This document shows, piece by piece, positions 1 to 7,311 of a DNA stretch of 64,000 bases. The stretch comes from Hanstruepera neustonica. Its GTDB lineage: Bacteria; Bacteroidota; Bacteroidia; Flavobacteriales; Flavobacteriaceae. A program made the translations under genes and the position numbers. Under the pieces are notes generated by a model, which was given only the letters and a program-made list of their open reading frames with translations, did no database searches and was not told where the DNA came from. Within the stretch, counting starts at the first letter, position 1, and the number at the start of each line of letters is the position of its first letter. Location of the stretch: assembly GCF_002895005.1 (NCBI RefSeq), contig NZ_POWF01000004.1, forward strand, positions 173,605 to 237,604, written 5' to 3'.

Positions 1-681
1 ACTTTCAGCAATTTCGTTTACTTTAGTGTATACTTCAACAATATTGTTGCCATCAATAATATGAGATTCCATACCATAGCCCAATCCTCTATCAGCAATA
101 TTTTCACAGCGATACTGCTCGGAAGTTGGTGTTGATAGTCCATAGCCATTGTTTTCAACACAAAACATAACAGGCAGCTCCCAAACTGATGCCACATTTA
201 ATGCCTCATGGAAATCCCCTTCGCTAGTACCTCCTTCACCTGTAAACACAGCAGTTACTTGATTTTTGTTCTTTAGCTTGCTAGCCAATGCAATACCATC
301 GGCAACACCCATTTGAGGACCTAAATGGGAAATCATCCCCACGATTTTAAACTCCTGAGTGCCAAAATGAAATGACCTATCACGCCCTTTTGTAAATCCA
401 TTGGACTTACCCTGCCATTGACTAAACAAGCGATATAAAGGAATTTCACGTGTCGTGAATACGCCTAAATTTCTATGCATCGGTAAAATATACTCATCAG
501 TGTGCATGGCCATAGTGACACCAACCGCAATGGCTTCTTGACCAATTCCAGAAAACCATTTCGAGATTTTACCTTGTCTAAGAAGAATTAACATCTTTTC
601 TTCAATCAACCTGGGCTTCAACATATTTTTGTATAATTCCAGTAGTTTGTTGTTATCCAGGTTCGAAATTTGGTAATCCAT
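1..681 (-). CDS. TPP-dependent 2-oxoacid dehydrogenase E1 component, 5' part only (runs off left edge)
   Basis: The reading frame is open on the minus strand from position 1 to an ATG at 681; an in-frame ATG at 711 is an alternative. The protein begins MDYQISNLDNNKLLELYKN. It contains the E1-alpha features: a GQEA box after RQGKISKWFSGI, MHRNLG, and a thiamine-pyrophosphate site of the form GEGG-(x)n-ENNGYGL, where ENN replaces the more common NN. E1 enzymes decarboxylate 2-oxoacids (pyruvate or branched-chain oxoacids) and pass the acyl group to lipoyl-E2. In flavobacteria this family is usually a fused alpha-beta protein of roughly 650-690 residues, so about two thirds is missing here because of the window edge. 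A -7 element TATATTTG lies on the minus strand at 725-732; it favours the 681 start, which gives a leader of about 35 nt. The exact substrate cannot be told. Confidence 0.85.
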   Translation of the reverse strand, partial: MDYQISNLDNNKLLELYKNMLKPRLIEEKMLILLRQGKISKWFSGIGQEAIAVGVTMAMHTDEYILPMHRNLGVFTTREIPLYRLFSQWQGKSNGFTKGRDRSFHFGTQEFKIVGMISHLGPQMGVADGIALASKLKNKNQVTAVFTGEGGTSEGDFHEALNVASVWELPVMFCVENNGYGLSTPTSEQYRCENIADRGLGYGMESHIIDGNNIVEVYTKVNEIAES

Positions 682-724
682 ATTGTTTAGTGTAGACACG
701 TTTGAGATCATAAAATTTGTTTGT

Positions 725-732
725 CAAATATA
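725..732 (-). promoter_or_regulatory. -7 promoter element TATATTTG for the dehydrogenase gene
   Basis: CAAATATA on the + strand reads TATATTTG on the minus strand, a full match to the Bacteroidota -7 consensus TAnnTTTG. It sits 44 bp upstream of the ATG at 681. No convincing -33 TTTG was found at the usual spacing. Confidence 0.5.
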
Positions 733-800
733 GTATAATTTGATATTTGGTATTAAAAATGAATGAATAATTAAGTGTTCTAAACTTTGTAATGTTTTCG

Positions 801-808
801 TACATTTG
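801..808 (+). promoter_or_regulatory. -7 promoter element TACATTTG for the oxygenase operon
   Basis: TACATTTG fully matches TAnnTTTG and lies 27 bp before the ATG at 836. It is divergent from the promoter at 725-732, so the 712-835 spacer drives both directions. Confidence 0.55.
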
Positions 809-835
809 TAATACATTCCTTTAAAATTTTATATA

Positions 836-1786
836 ATGAATAGTATACCCAGTGTAAATTTGAACGATTTCATATCAGGTGATCCTGTTAGAAAACAAAA
901 GTTTGTTGACGAAATTGGCAAGGCCTACGAAGAAATTGGTTTTGTTGCTCTCAAAGGGCATTTTTTAGACGATGCATTAGTCGACAAATTATATGATGAG
1001 GTCAAAAATTTCTTTGCTTTACCGTTGGAAACAAAGCAAAAATATGAGATTCCTGGTATTGGTGGTCAACGCGGTTACATTTCATTTGGAAAAGAAAGTG
1101 CCAAAGGTAAAAAGGAAGGCGATTTAAAAGAATTTTGGCATTTTGGACAATATGTTGAGGATAATCCTAAATTAGAAAAAGAATACCCGAAAAATGTTGA
1201 GGTTGAAGAGTTACCTGAATTCAATAGAATTGGTAAAGAAACCTATCGCATGTTGGAGAAAACAGCAAAATATGTTTTAAGGGCATTGGCATTGCACTTG
1301 GGACTGGAAGAAACTTATTTTGACAACTACATTCACAATGGTAATAGTATTTTAAGACCTATACACTATCCTCCTATTTTGGAAGAGCCTAAAAATGCGG
1401 TTCGTGCTGCTGCGCATGGCGATATTAACTTAATCACCTTGTTGATGGGCGCACAAGGTCGCGGACTTCAAGTACAAAACCATAACGGTGAATGGTTAGA
1501 CGCCATTGCAGAGCCTGATGAGTTGATGATAAATGTTGGTGATATGTTATCACGCCACACTAATAATAAATTAAAATCCACCATTCACAGGGTTATCAAT
1601 CCGCCAAGGGAACTTTGGGGGACATCTAGATATTCCATTCCATTTTTTATGCACCCAATTAGTGACATGAAATTAAATGTACTAGAAAGCTGTGTCGATG
1701 CGGACAACCCAAAACAATTTGAGGATATAACCGCAGGTGAATTCCTCAATGAGCGTCTGATTGAATTAGGCCTTATCAAAAAGTAA
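836..1786 (+). CDS. isopenicillin N synthase family 2-oxoglutarate/Fe(II) dioxygenase
   Basis: This 316-aa protein has the DIOX_N then 2OG-FeII_Oxy layout. The iron triad is visible as H194-x-D196 (in AAHGDINL) and His251 (in STIHRV). The RxS co-substrate motif is R265-Y-S267 (in SRYSIPFF). Length and motifs fit the isopenicillin N synthase-like subfamily common in bacteria; these enzymes couple 2-oxoglutarate decarboxylation to oxidation of a small molecule, but the substrate is unknown here. It is first in a compact run of five genes (836-4779) with spacings of 0-4 bp or short overlaps, which suggests one transcript. The ATG at 836 follows a good -7 box by 27 bp. Confidence 0.88.
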   Translation: MNSIPSVNLNDFISGDPVRKQKFVDEIGKAYEEIGFVALKGHFLDDALVDKLYDEVKNFFALPLETKQKYEIPGIGGQRGYISFGKESAKGKKEGDLKEFWHFGQYVEDNPKLEKEYPKNVEVEELPEFNRIGKETYRMLEKTAKYVLRALALHLGLEETYFDNYIHNGNSILRPIHYPPILEEPKNAVRAAAHGDINLITLLMGAQGRGLQVQNHNGEWLDAIAEPDELMINVGDMLSRHTNNKLKSTIHRVINPPRELWGTSRYSIPFFMHPISDMKLNVLESCVDADNPKQFEDITAGEFLNERLIELGLIKK

Positions 1787-1790
1787 ATTG

Positions 1791-2120
1791 ATGGATTTAC
1801 AAGATCAATTAAAAAATCTGTTTCCCGATCATGTATCTGAAAATGATGATTCCAATGATAAGGAAGGGTCTAATATTTGGCTACAGGACGATCCCATCAT
1901 TTGTAAATATGAAAAGCGTAAGGGTAAACCCATAACCATATTAGAAGGTTATACGGGGGCTACTGAAGATTTTAAGCAATTGGCAAAAGAACTAAAAACA
2001 ACCTTAAGTGTTGGTGGTAGCTTTAAGGACGATAAGATTATTATACAAGGTGATTATCGGGATAAAATTATGGAAATCTTAAAAGATAAAGGCTTTGCGG
2101 TCAAACGTGTAGGCGGCTAA
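1791..2120 (+). CDS. SUI1/YciH-like translation initiation factor
   Basis: This protein of about 109 aa has a low-complexity acidic N-terminus followed by a SUI1 (eIF1-like) domain. The diagnostic stretch is KRKGKPITILEGYTG, then LAKELKTTLSVGGS, then IIIQGDYRDKI. Bacterial YciH-type proteins are thought to influence start-codon selection; this is family knowledge, not shown here. I chose ATG 1791 over an in-frame TTG three bases earlier (1788). It starts 4 bp after the preceding stop and abuts the next gene, so it is very probably co-translated within the operon. Confidence 0.85.
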   Translation: MDLQDQLKNLFPDHVSENDDSNDKEGSNIWLQDDPIICKYEKRKGKPITILEGYTGATEDFKQLAKELKTTLSVGGSFKDDKIIIQGDYRDKIMEILKDKGFAVKRVGG

Positions 2121-3083
2121 ATGGAAAATACCATACTCCATATTACCAATGGCGGAAGCCTAACGGACTATCTAAAAGAATTGGATTTTAAAGGTCATAT
2201 TCTAACTTGGCATGAAATGCTCTGCGAAGGAAGTACTACATCACAAATAGATACAACAACTTTTCTAAACTTAAGAAAGGCTTTTTTGAGCACGTATTAT
2301 GATATTGAAATTGATGAGTATCAATTTCACAATGAATTATCAGTTTTAGATGATGTATCTTCTTTTTCCAAAATTGTCCTCTGGTTTGAGTACGATTTAT
2401 TCTGTCACATCAATCTTTTGGCCGTTATCAGTCTACTCAAAGAAAAAGCTATTTCATTACCAATATATTTAGTGTGCAGTGGCCATATTGAAGGCGAACG
2501 TAACTTAAAAGGATTAAGTGAATTGAATCAAAAGCAACTTTTTGACCACTTTGATTCCAAAATTCTTTTGACTGAAGAAGATATCGATTTAGCCATAACT
2601 ATTTGGCGAATCTACTGTGGTAAAGACCATAATTTATTGAAACCTTATGTCACAAAAAAATCATCTTTCAAATACTTAAACAATTGTATTAAAGCTCATT
2701 TTGGAAGATTTCCGGATATTAAAAGTGGTTTATCAATTTTAGAAAAAAACATCTTAAGCATAATCAAGGATAACGACATTAATTCCAGACATCATTTATT
2801 AGGTTATATTTTAAACTATCAAGGTTATTACGGATATGGTGATACTCAAATTAATAGATTGATAGATAATTTAGTTATTTTCTTTAATGAAACTGAAACT
2901 GGGATTACCTTAAACAGAAAGGGTCACGAAGCACTTTTAAGTTCCCATAATTTTGCTCTAGAAATCAATAACAATATATCCTATGGAGGAATAAACCGAT
3001 TGGATTACTATTATAGTGAAGAAAGAAAAATACTCGTAAAAAACCCAGTACCATGCCCATTAAAGAATCTGAACTTATACTAA
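2121..3083 (+). CDS. DUF1835 domain-containing protein
   Basis: The 320-aa protein begins MENTILHITNGGSLTDYLKE and continues with LTWHEMLCEG, the N-terminal signature of DUF1835 proteins. The rest is predicted cytosolic, without signal peptide or membrane segments. The biochemical function of the family is unknown. The ATG directly follows the stop of the SUI1 gene, and its 3' end overlaps the nucleoside phosphorylase gene by 31 bp, so translation of the two is likely coupled. Confidence 0.78.
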   Translation: MENTILHITNGGSLTDYLKELDFKGHILTWHEMLCEGSTTSQIDTTTFLNLRKAFLSTYYDIEIDEYQFHNELSVLDDVSSFSKIVLWFEYDLFCHINLLAVISLLKEKAISLPIYLVCSGHIEGERNLKGLSELNQKQLFDHFDSKILLTEEDIDLAITIWRIYCGKDHNLLKPYVTKKSSFKYLNNCIKAHFGRFPDIKSGLSILEKNILSIIKDNDINSRHHLLGYILNYQGYYGYGDTQINRLIDNLVIFFNETETGITLNRKGHEALLSSHNFALEINNNISYGGINRLDYYYSEERKILVKNPVPCPLKNLNLY

Positions 3084-3925
3084 ATCCAGACGGTAGTGTT
3101 TACCACTTAAATTTAAAGCCTGAACACCTAGCAGATAAAATCATATTTGTTGGCGATCAGGATAGGGTTGAACGTATTACAAAACATTTTGATTCTATTG
3201 AATTCACCATTCAAAAACGGGAATTTAAAACCCAAACGGGATATTATAAAGGCAACCATATTACGGTTATATCAACTGGTATTGGCCCGGACAATATTGA
3301 TATTGTTATGAATGAATTGGATGCTCTAGCCAACATTGATTTAAAAACACGTTTGCCAAAAGCTCAACATAAGTCCCTGCAGATAGTGAGAGTTGGAACT
3401 TCAGGATCCTTACAGAAGGATATTCCTATTGATTCATTTCTTTGTAGCTCACATGGTTTAGATTTAAATGGCATGCTCTATGCCTATAAACTGGATGGTA
3501 TTGGAAATCCAAAAATGGAGGACGCCTTCATCGCACACACCAATTGGCACAGTCATAAATCCAGACCGCTTGTTATTGAAAACAGTAAACGATTGGAAGA
3601 GCAATTTAAAGGATCCAACATGCATTTAGGTATGACAGCAACAGCTGGTGGGTTTTACGGACCTCAAGGACGTGTTTTAAGACTCCAACTTCAAGATGAC
3701 CAATTGAATTCTAAAATAGATTCTTTTGAATTTCAAGGCATTCGAGTTACCAATCTTGAAATGGAAACCTCGGCTATTTATGGTCTATCCAAGCTATTGG
3801 GGCATGAGGCTTTATCATTAAATGCCATAATTGCCAATAGAGCTACTGGGGAGTTTAGTGCCAATCCAAAGCAAATAGTTAATGAATTAATAATTTATGC
3901 TCTAGATAAAATTGCAGGCCGATGA
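3053..3925 (+). CDS. nucleoside phosphorylase (PNP/uridine phosphorylase family)
   Basis: This 290-aa protein of the PNP_UDP_1 superfamily cleaves nucleosides with phosphate to a base and ribose 1-phosphate. Visible family features are IIFVGDQDRVERI near residue 30 (phosphate-binding region), VISTGIGPDNIDIVMNEL, IVRVGTSGSLQ, and NLEMETSAIYGLS (the ribose-binding MET motif). It lacks the hexameric DeoD-type signature and is closer to uridine phosphorylase-like members. It starts inside the DUF1835 gene (31-bp overlap) and overlaps the next gene by ATGA. Substrate preference is not decidable from sequence. Confidence 0.85.
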   Translation: MPIKESELILNPDGSVYHLNLKPEHLADKIIFVGDQDRVERITKHFDSIEFTIQKREFKTQTGYYKGNHITVISTGIGPDNIDIVMNELDALANIDLKTRLPKAQHKSLQIVRVGTSGSLQKDIPIDSFLCSSHGLDLNGMLYAYKLDGIGNPKMEDAFIAHTNWHSHKSRPLVIENSKRLEEQFKGSNMHLGMTATAGGFYGPQGRVLRLQLQDDQLNSKIDSFEFQGIRVTNLEMETSAIYGLSKLLGHEALSLNAIIANRATGEFSANPKQIVNELIIYALDKIAGR

Positions 3926-4779
3926 AGACAGTTAAAATAGGTGGTGTTCCAGAACATTTTAATTTACCCTGGTATTTAACTTTAAAAAATGGTGAATATA
4001 AAGCCGAAGATATTAATCTTCGTTGGCATGACTATTATGATGGTACTGGTGCCATGTGTAAAGGTTTACGCAATGGAGATATTGATATAGCTGTCATTCT
4101 TACAGAAGGCATTATAAAAGATATCATTGAAGGGAACCCCTCAAAAATTGTTCAAACCTTTGTCCAATCGCCTTTAATCTGGGGGATTCATGTGGGACAT
4201 GAATCAAAATACAACACAATAGATGACTTAAAAGGTACTAAAGCTGCTATTAGTCGTTATGGTTCTGGCTCCCATCTCATGGCTTATATTAATGCTGAAA
4301 ACAATCAATGGGATTTAGAAAAAGACTTGCATTTTGAAGTCATCAAAAATTTAAATGGCGCTATTGAAGGTTTGACCAATGGTATTGCCGATTACTTCAT
4401 GTGGGAAAAATTTACGACTAAGCCCATTGTTGATGAAGGCGTATTCAGACGTGTTGGGGAATGTCCATCACCCTGGCCCTGCTTTGTCATTGCAGTAAGT
4501 GATCAGTTTATTGAAAATAGTGAATCAGATTTGAAAACTATTTTGGATATCATCAATAATACCACCAAAGATTTTAAAGCAATTCCGAGTATTGATAAAA
4601 CCATTGCCAACAGGTATGAACAACAATTAGAGGATGTCCAAGAATGGTTATCTATAACCGAATGGTCTCAAAAAGCACTATCTGAATCTATTGTCAGCAA
4701 GATTCAAAAAGAGTTACTGGCCTTGCAGATTATACCTAAAACAGTGGACTACCCATCTTTAGTTCACAGGGTATTATAA
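3922..4779 (+). CDS. NMT1/THI5-like periplasmic-binding-fold protein without signal peptide
   Basis: This 285-aa protein starts MKTVKIGGVPEHFNLPWYL and shows the binding-protein type II fold signature: GLRNGDIDIAVILTEGI, DDLKGTKAAISRYGSGSH and GLTNGIADYFMWE. Such proteins are usually substrate-binding components of ABC importers, but there is no signal peptide, no lipobox and no permease or ATPase gene nearby. A cytoplasmic ligand-binding or enzymatic role, like that of THI5 or MqnA/MqnD proteins of the same fold, is therefore possible. The ATG overlaps the stop of the nucleoside phosphorylase gene (ATGA), so the two are probably made together. Confidence 0.75.
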   Translation: MKTVKIGGVPEHFNLPWYLTLKNGEYKAEDINLRWHDYYDGTGAMCKGLRNGDIDIAVILTEGIIKDIIEGNPSKIVQTFVQSPLIWGIHVGHESKYNTIDDLKGTKAAISRYGSGSHLMAYINAENNQWDLEKDLHFEVIKNLNGAIEGLTNGIADYFMWEKFTTKPIVDEGVFRRVGECPSPWPCFVIAVSDQFIENSESDLKTILDIINNTTKDFKAIPSIDKTIANRYEQQLEDVQEWLSITEWSQKALSESIVSKIQKELLALQIIPKTVDYPSLVHRVL

Positions 4780-4899
4780 AACAGTATTTGGCACAAAAAC
4801 ACTTTGTATAAATTCTGAAAATGCTAATAATCATCATGTTAAATTCAACATATTGTATGAGAAATGTTAAAAATTATTTAATTTTTAACACAAAAAGTT

Positions 4900-4907
4900 T
4901 ATATTTG
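4900..4907 (+). promoter_or_regulatory. -7 promoter element TATATTTG
   Basis: Full TAnnTTTG match 10 bp before the GTG at 4918, in a very AT-rich spacer. If used, the transcript of the small exported protein would have almost no leader before the GTG, or about 30 nt before the alternative ATG at 4942. Confidence 0.45.
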
Positions 4908-4917
4908 TTTTTATAGA

Positions 4918-5124
4918 GTGTTTAACAAACCCAAATTGCTTATGCTATTAACAATATCTCTAGTACTTTCCGTTTTAATTGCCATCAACTTTTTATTACT
5001 TATATTTAGTTGTAACAAAACAACAAAACGTACTAAAGCTGTTGATAAAGCGCCAACTTTCATAGTTACCAAAAACACTACCAAGCCACAGACTTCAACC
5101 CAGCTTGCTCCAACAGGGAGTTAG
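4918..5124 (+). CDS. small hypothetical membrane-anchored or secreted protein
   Basis: A 68-aa reading frame from GTG 4918 encodes a short basic start, one strongly hydrophobic segment (LLMLLTISLVLSVLIAINFL, about residues 7-26, continuing to about 31) and a Thr/Lys-rich tail. A Cys follows the hydrophobic stretch (IFSC), so it could be a lipoprotein. An in-frame ATG at 4942 is another possible start. Its 3' end overlaps the convergent ung gene by 47 bp. A -7 box lies directly upstream. I do not recognise a family; it is kept because it has a promoter and a plausible export signal, but it may not be real. Confidence 0.4.
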   Translation: MFNKPKLLMLLTISLVLSVLIAINFLLLIFSCNKTTKRTKAVDKAPTFIVTKNTTKPQTSTQLAPTGS

Positions 5125-5743
5125 TTTTACTAAAGTGTTTATTTCCAAACCAATATCCTCTATTCGCACTTAATGGTGATGGATGCCCTGATTGTAAAAT
5201 GTGATGCTTACTGGCATCAATTAATTTAGATTTTCTTTTGGCATAACCTCCCCAAAGTAAAAACACGACATTACTTTTATGATCATTGATGGTTTTAATT
5301 ACAGAATCGGTGAATGTTTCCCAACCTTTGTTTTGATGGCTACCCGCTTGATGGGCTCTGACCGTCAAGGTTGCATTTAACAATAAAACACCTTGATCGG
5401 CCCAACGCTCCAAATTGCCACTTTTGGGATAATTGATATGTAGGTCCTGTTCAATTTCTTTAAATATATTGATCAATGATGGTGGATGCGGAATACCATC
5501 GGCAACACTGAAACACAAACCATTGGCCTGGTTTGGACCATGATACGGGTCTTGACCAATGATGACAACTTTTAAATCATTAAAATGACAATGATTAAAG
5601 GCATTGAATATTTTTTTACCGGGAGGATAACAGGTGTGTTCGTGATATTCCTTTTTAACAAAATTTACCAAATCAAAAAAATAAGGTTTATCAAATTCTT
5701 TTTCCAGATAAGGCTTCCAGCTTGCGTGTATATCGACCTGCAT
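5078..5743 (-). CDS. ung: uracil-DNA glycosylase (family 1)
   Basis: This 221-aa enzyme removes uracil from DNA and starts base-excision repair. Both family-1 motifs are present: GQDPYHGPNQANGLCFSV (the water-activating Asp in GQDPYH) and HPSPLSANRG (the His-containing intercalation loop). LLLNATLTVRAHQAGSH matches the conserved central segment. Length is normal for the family (about 220-230). It is convergent with the small gene at 4918 and divergent from the YfcC transporter, with a gap of under 70 bp to the latter's likely TTG start. Confidence 0.96.
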   Translation of the reverse strand: MQVDIHASWKPYLEKEFDKPYFFDLVNFVKKEYHEHTCYPPGKKIFNAFNHCHFNDLKVVIIGQDPYHGPNQANGLCFSVADGIPHPPSLINIFKEIEQDLHINYPKSGNLERWADQGVLLLNATLTVRAHQAGSHQNKGWETFTDSVIKTINDHKSNVVFLLWGGYAKRKSKLIDASKHHILQSGHPSPLSANRGYWFGNKHFSKTNSLLEQAGLKSVAW

Positions 5744-5811
5744 TTTTTTTTAGCGATTGTTTAGAGACTTCTAAATTAATACTATCTTTAGTTTTATTAA
5801 AATGTACATCT

Positions 5812-7305
5812 TTGAAAAAATTAAAATTCCCTTCAGCTCAAACTATCTTATTAATAATTGCTGGACTTGTTGCCATTTTAACCTTTTTTGTGCCTGCAGG
5901 CAAATTTGATACACTACTCTACGACAGTGCCTCCAATACCTTTGTCAGGACTGGTGAAGGCTCCACAGAAAGTTTACCAGCAAACCAAGAAACCTTAGAA
6001 AGTCTAAATGTCATTATACCTATAGAGAAATTTACTAGCGGTGACATTTACAAAGCCATTAACATCCCGAATACCTATAAAACTTTGGAGGCAAAACCAC
6101 AAGGCTTGGTTGCCTTTTTAAAATCACCCATTAAAGGGATAATTGATGCTGCTGATATTATATTTTTGGTTTTGATCATTGGAGGCCTTATAGGAATTAT
6201 GAATCATTCTGGAGCCTTTGATGCTGGTATTGCTTGGTTGGCCAAAACACTTCACGGACGTGAATTCATACTCATTATTTTAGTGACTGTTTTGGTTGCG
6301 GCTGGGGGAACCACCTTTGGGTTTGCTGAAGAAACTATAGCCTTCTTCCCCATTTTAATCCCAGTGTTTTTAGCTGCTAAATACGATGCCTTGGTTGCCA
6401 TTGCTTGTATTTTTATAGGGTCGTCTATTGGAACTATGTGCTCGACCATTAATCCGTTTAGCACTATTATTGCCTCTGATGCCGCAGGAATTAATTGGAC
6501 AACAGGATTAACTGGACGCGCTGTTATGTTAGGAATGACATTACTAATCAGTATTATTTATTTGTTACGTTATGCTAATCAAGTTAAAAAAGACCCTTCA
6601 AAATCCATTGTTTTTAGTCAGAAATCAGAAATTGAAAGTTTGTTCCATCAGGAATCGGTTAAGGTTACGGGATTTAATTGGCGTTTACGTTTAGCTTTAT
6701 TAGTATTTTCCGCTTGTTTTATTGTGATGATTATTGGTGTTTCACTTTTGGGCTGGTGGTTTTTAGAAATGACGACTACATTTTTAGTTGGTGCTATTAT
6801 TATTGGATTCATAACTCAAATCCATGAAGCTAAATTCATTGAAATATTTGTTAAAGGCGCTGGTGACTTACTGGGAGTCGCACTAATTATTGGCATCGCG
6901 CGAGGCGTTACTGTAATCATGTCCGATGGACTCATTAGTGATACCATGCTATTTTATGCCAGCGATGTGACTTCAGGAATGAACAAAGGCTTATTTGCCA
7001 GTGTCATGACTGCCACCTATGCTGGTCTCTCCTTTTTCATACCTAGTTCATCCGGTATGGCTGTATTAACCATGCCTATTATGGCACCATTGGCCGATAC
7101 CGTTGGTGTGGGTCGAGAAATTGTTGTTAATGCCTATCAATACGGTATGGGGCTGTTATATTTTATCAGTCCAACAGGATTGATATTACCATCTTTGGCT
7201 ATCGCTAAAATTGGTTATGATAAATGGCTCAAGTTCGTTATGCCTTTGTTTGTCATTTTGGTTATTTTCACCCTGGCGGTTATGACCCTATCTGTTTATC
7301 TGTAA
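5812..7305 (+). CDS. YfcC family membrane transporter (C4-dicarboxylate/basic amino-acid carrier type)
   Basis: The protein of about 497 aa has roughly a dozen hydrophobic helices and belongs to the YfcC/DcuC-like superfamily. Typical segments are LKKLKFPSAQTILLI at the start, ILVTVLVAAGGTTFGFAEET, and GLSFFIPSSSGMAVLTMPIM near the C-terminus. Family members carry dicarboxylates or amino acids; the substrate here is unknown. I prefer the TTG at 5812, because homologues start with a MKKLKFPSAQT-like sequence. The reading frame is open further upstream but would then overlap ung. It converges on parC with only 6 bp between stops. Confidence 0.85.
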   Translation: MKKLKFPSAQTILLIIAGLVAILTFFVPAGKFDTLLYDSASNTFVRTGEGSTESLPANQETLESLNVIIPIEKFTSGDIYKAINIPNTYKTLEAKPQGLVAFLKSPIKGIIDAADIIFLVLIIGGLIGIMNHSGAFDAGIAWLAKTLHGREFILIILVTVLVAAGGTTFGFAEETIAFFPILIPVFLAAKYDALVAIACIFIGSSIGTMCSTINPFSTIIASDAAGINWTTGLTGRAVMLGMTLLISIIYLLRYANQVKKDPSKSIVFSQKSEIESLFHQESVKVTGFNWRLRLALLVFSACFIVMIIGVSLLGWWFLEMTTTFLVGAIIIGFITQIHEAKFIEIFVKGAGDLLGVALIIGIARGVTVIMSDGLISDTMLFYASDVTSGMNKGLFASVMTATYAGLSFFIPSSSGMAVLTMPIMAPLADTVGVGREIVVNAYQYGMGLLYFISPTGLILPSLAIAKIGYDKWLKFVMPLFVILVIFTLAVMTLSVYL

Positions 7306-7311
7306 GCTATA

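Noticed and set aside
4791..4815. TTGGCACAAAAACACTTTG as a sigma-54 promoter
   Set aside because: The -24 half looks good but no TTGC-type -12 element is present at the required spacing.
5722..5811. Upstream in-frame start of the YfcC transporter
   Set aside because: It would overlap ung and add a non-homologous N-terminus; the TTG at 5812 fits the family start.
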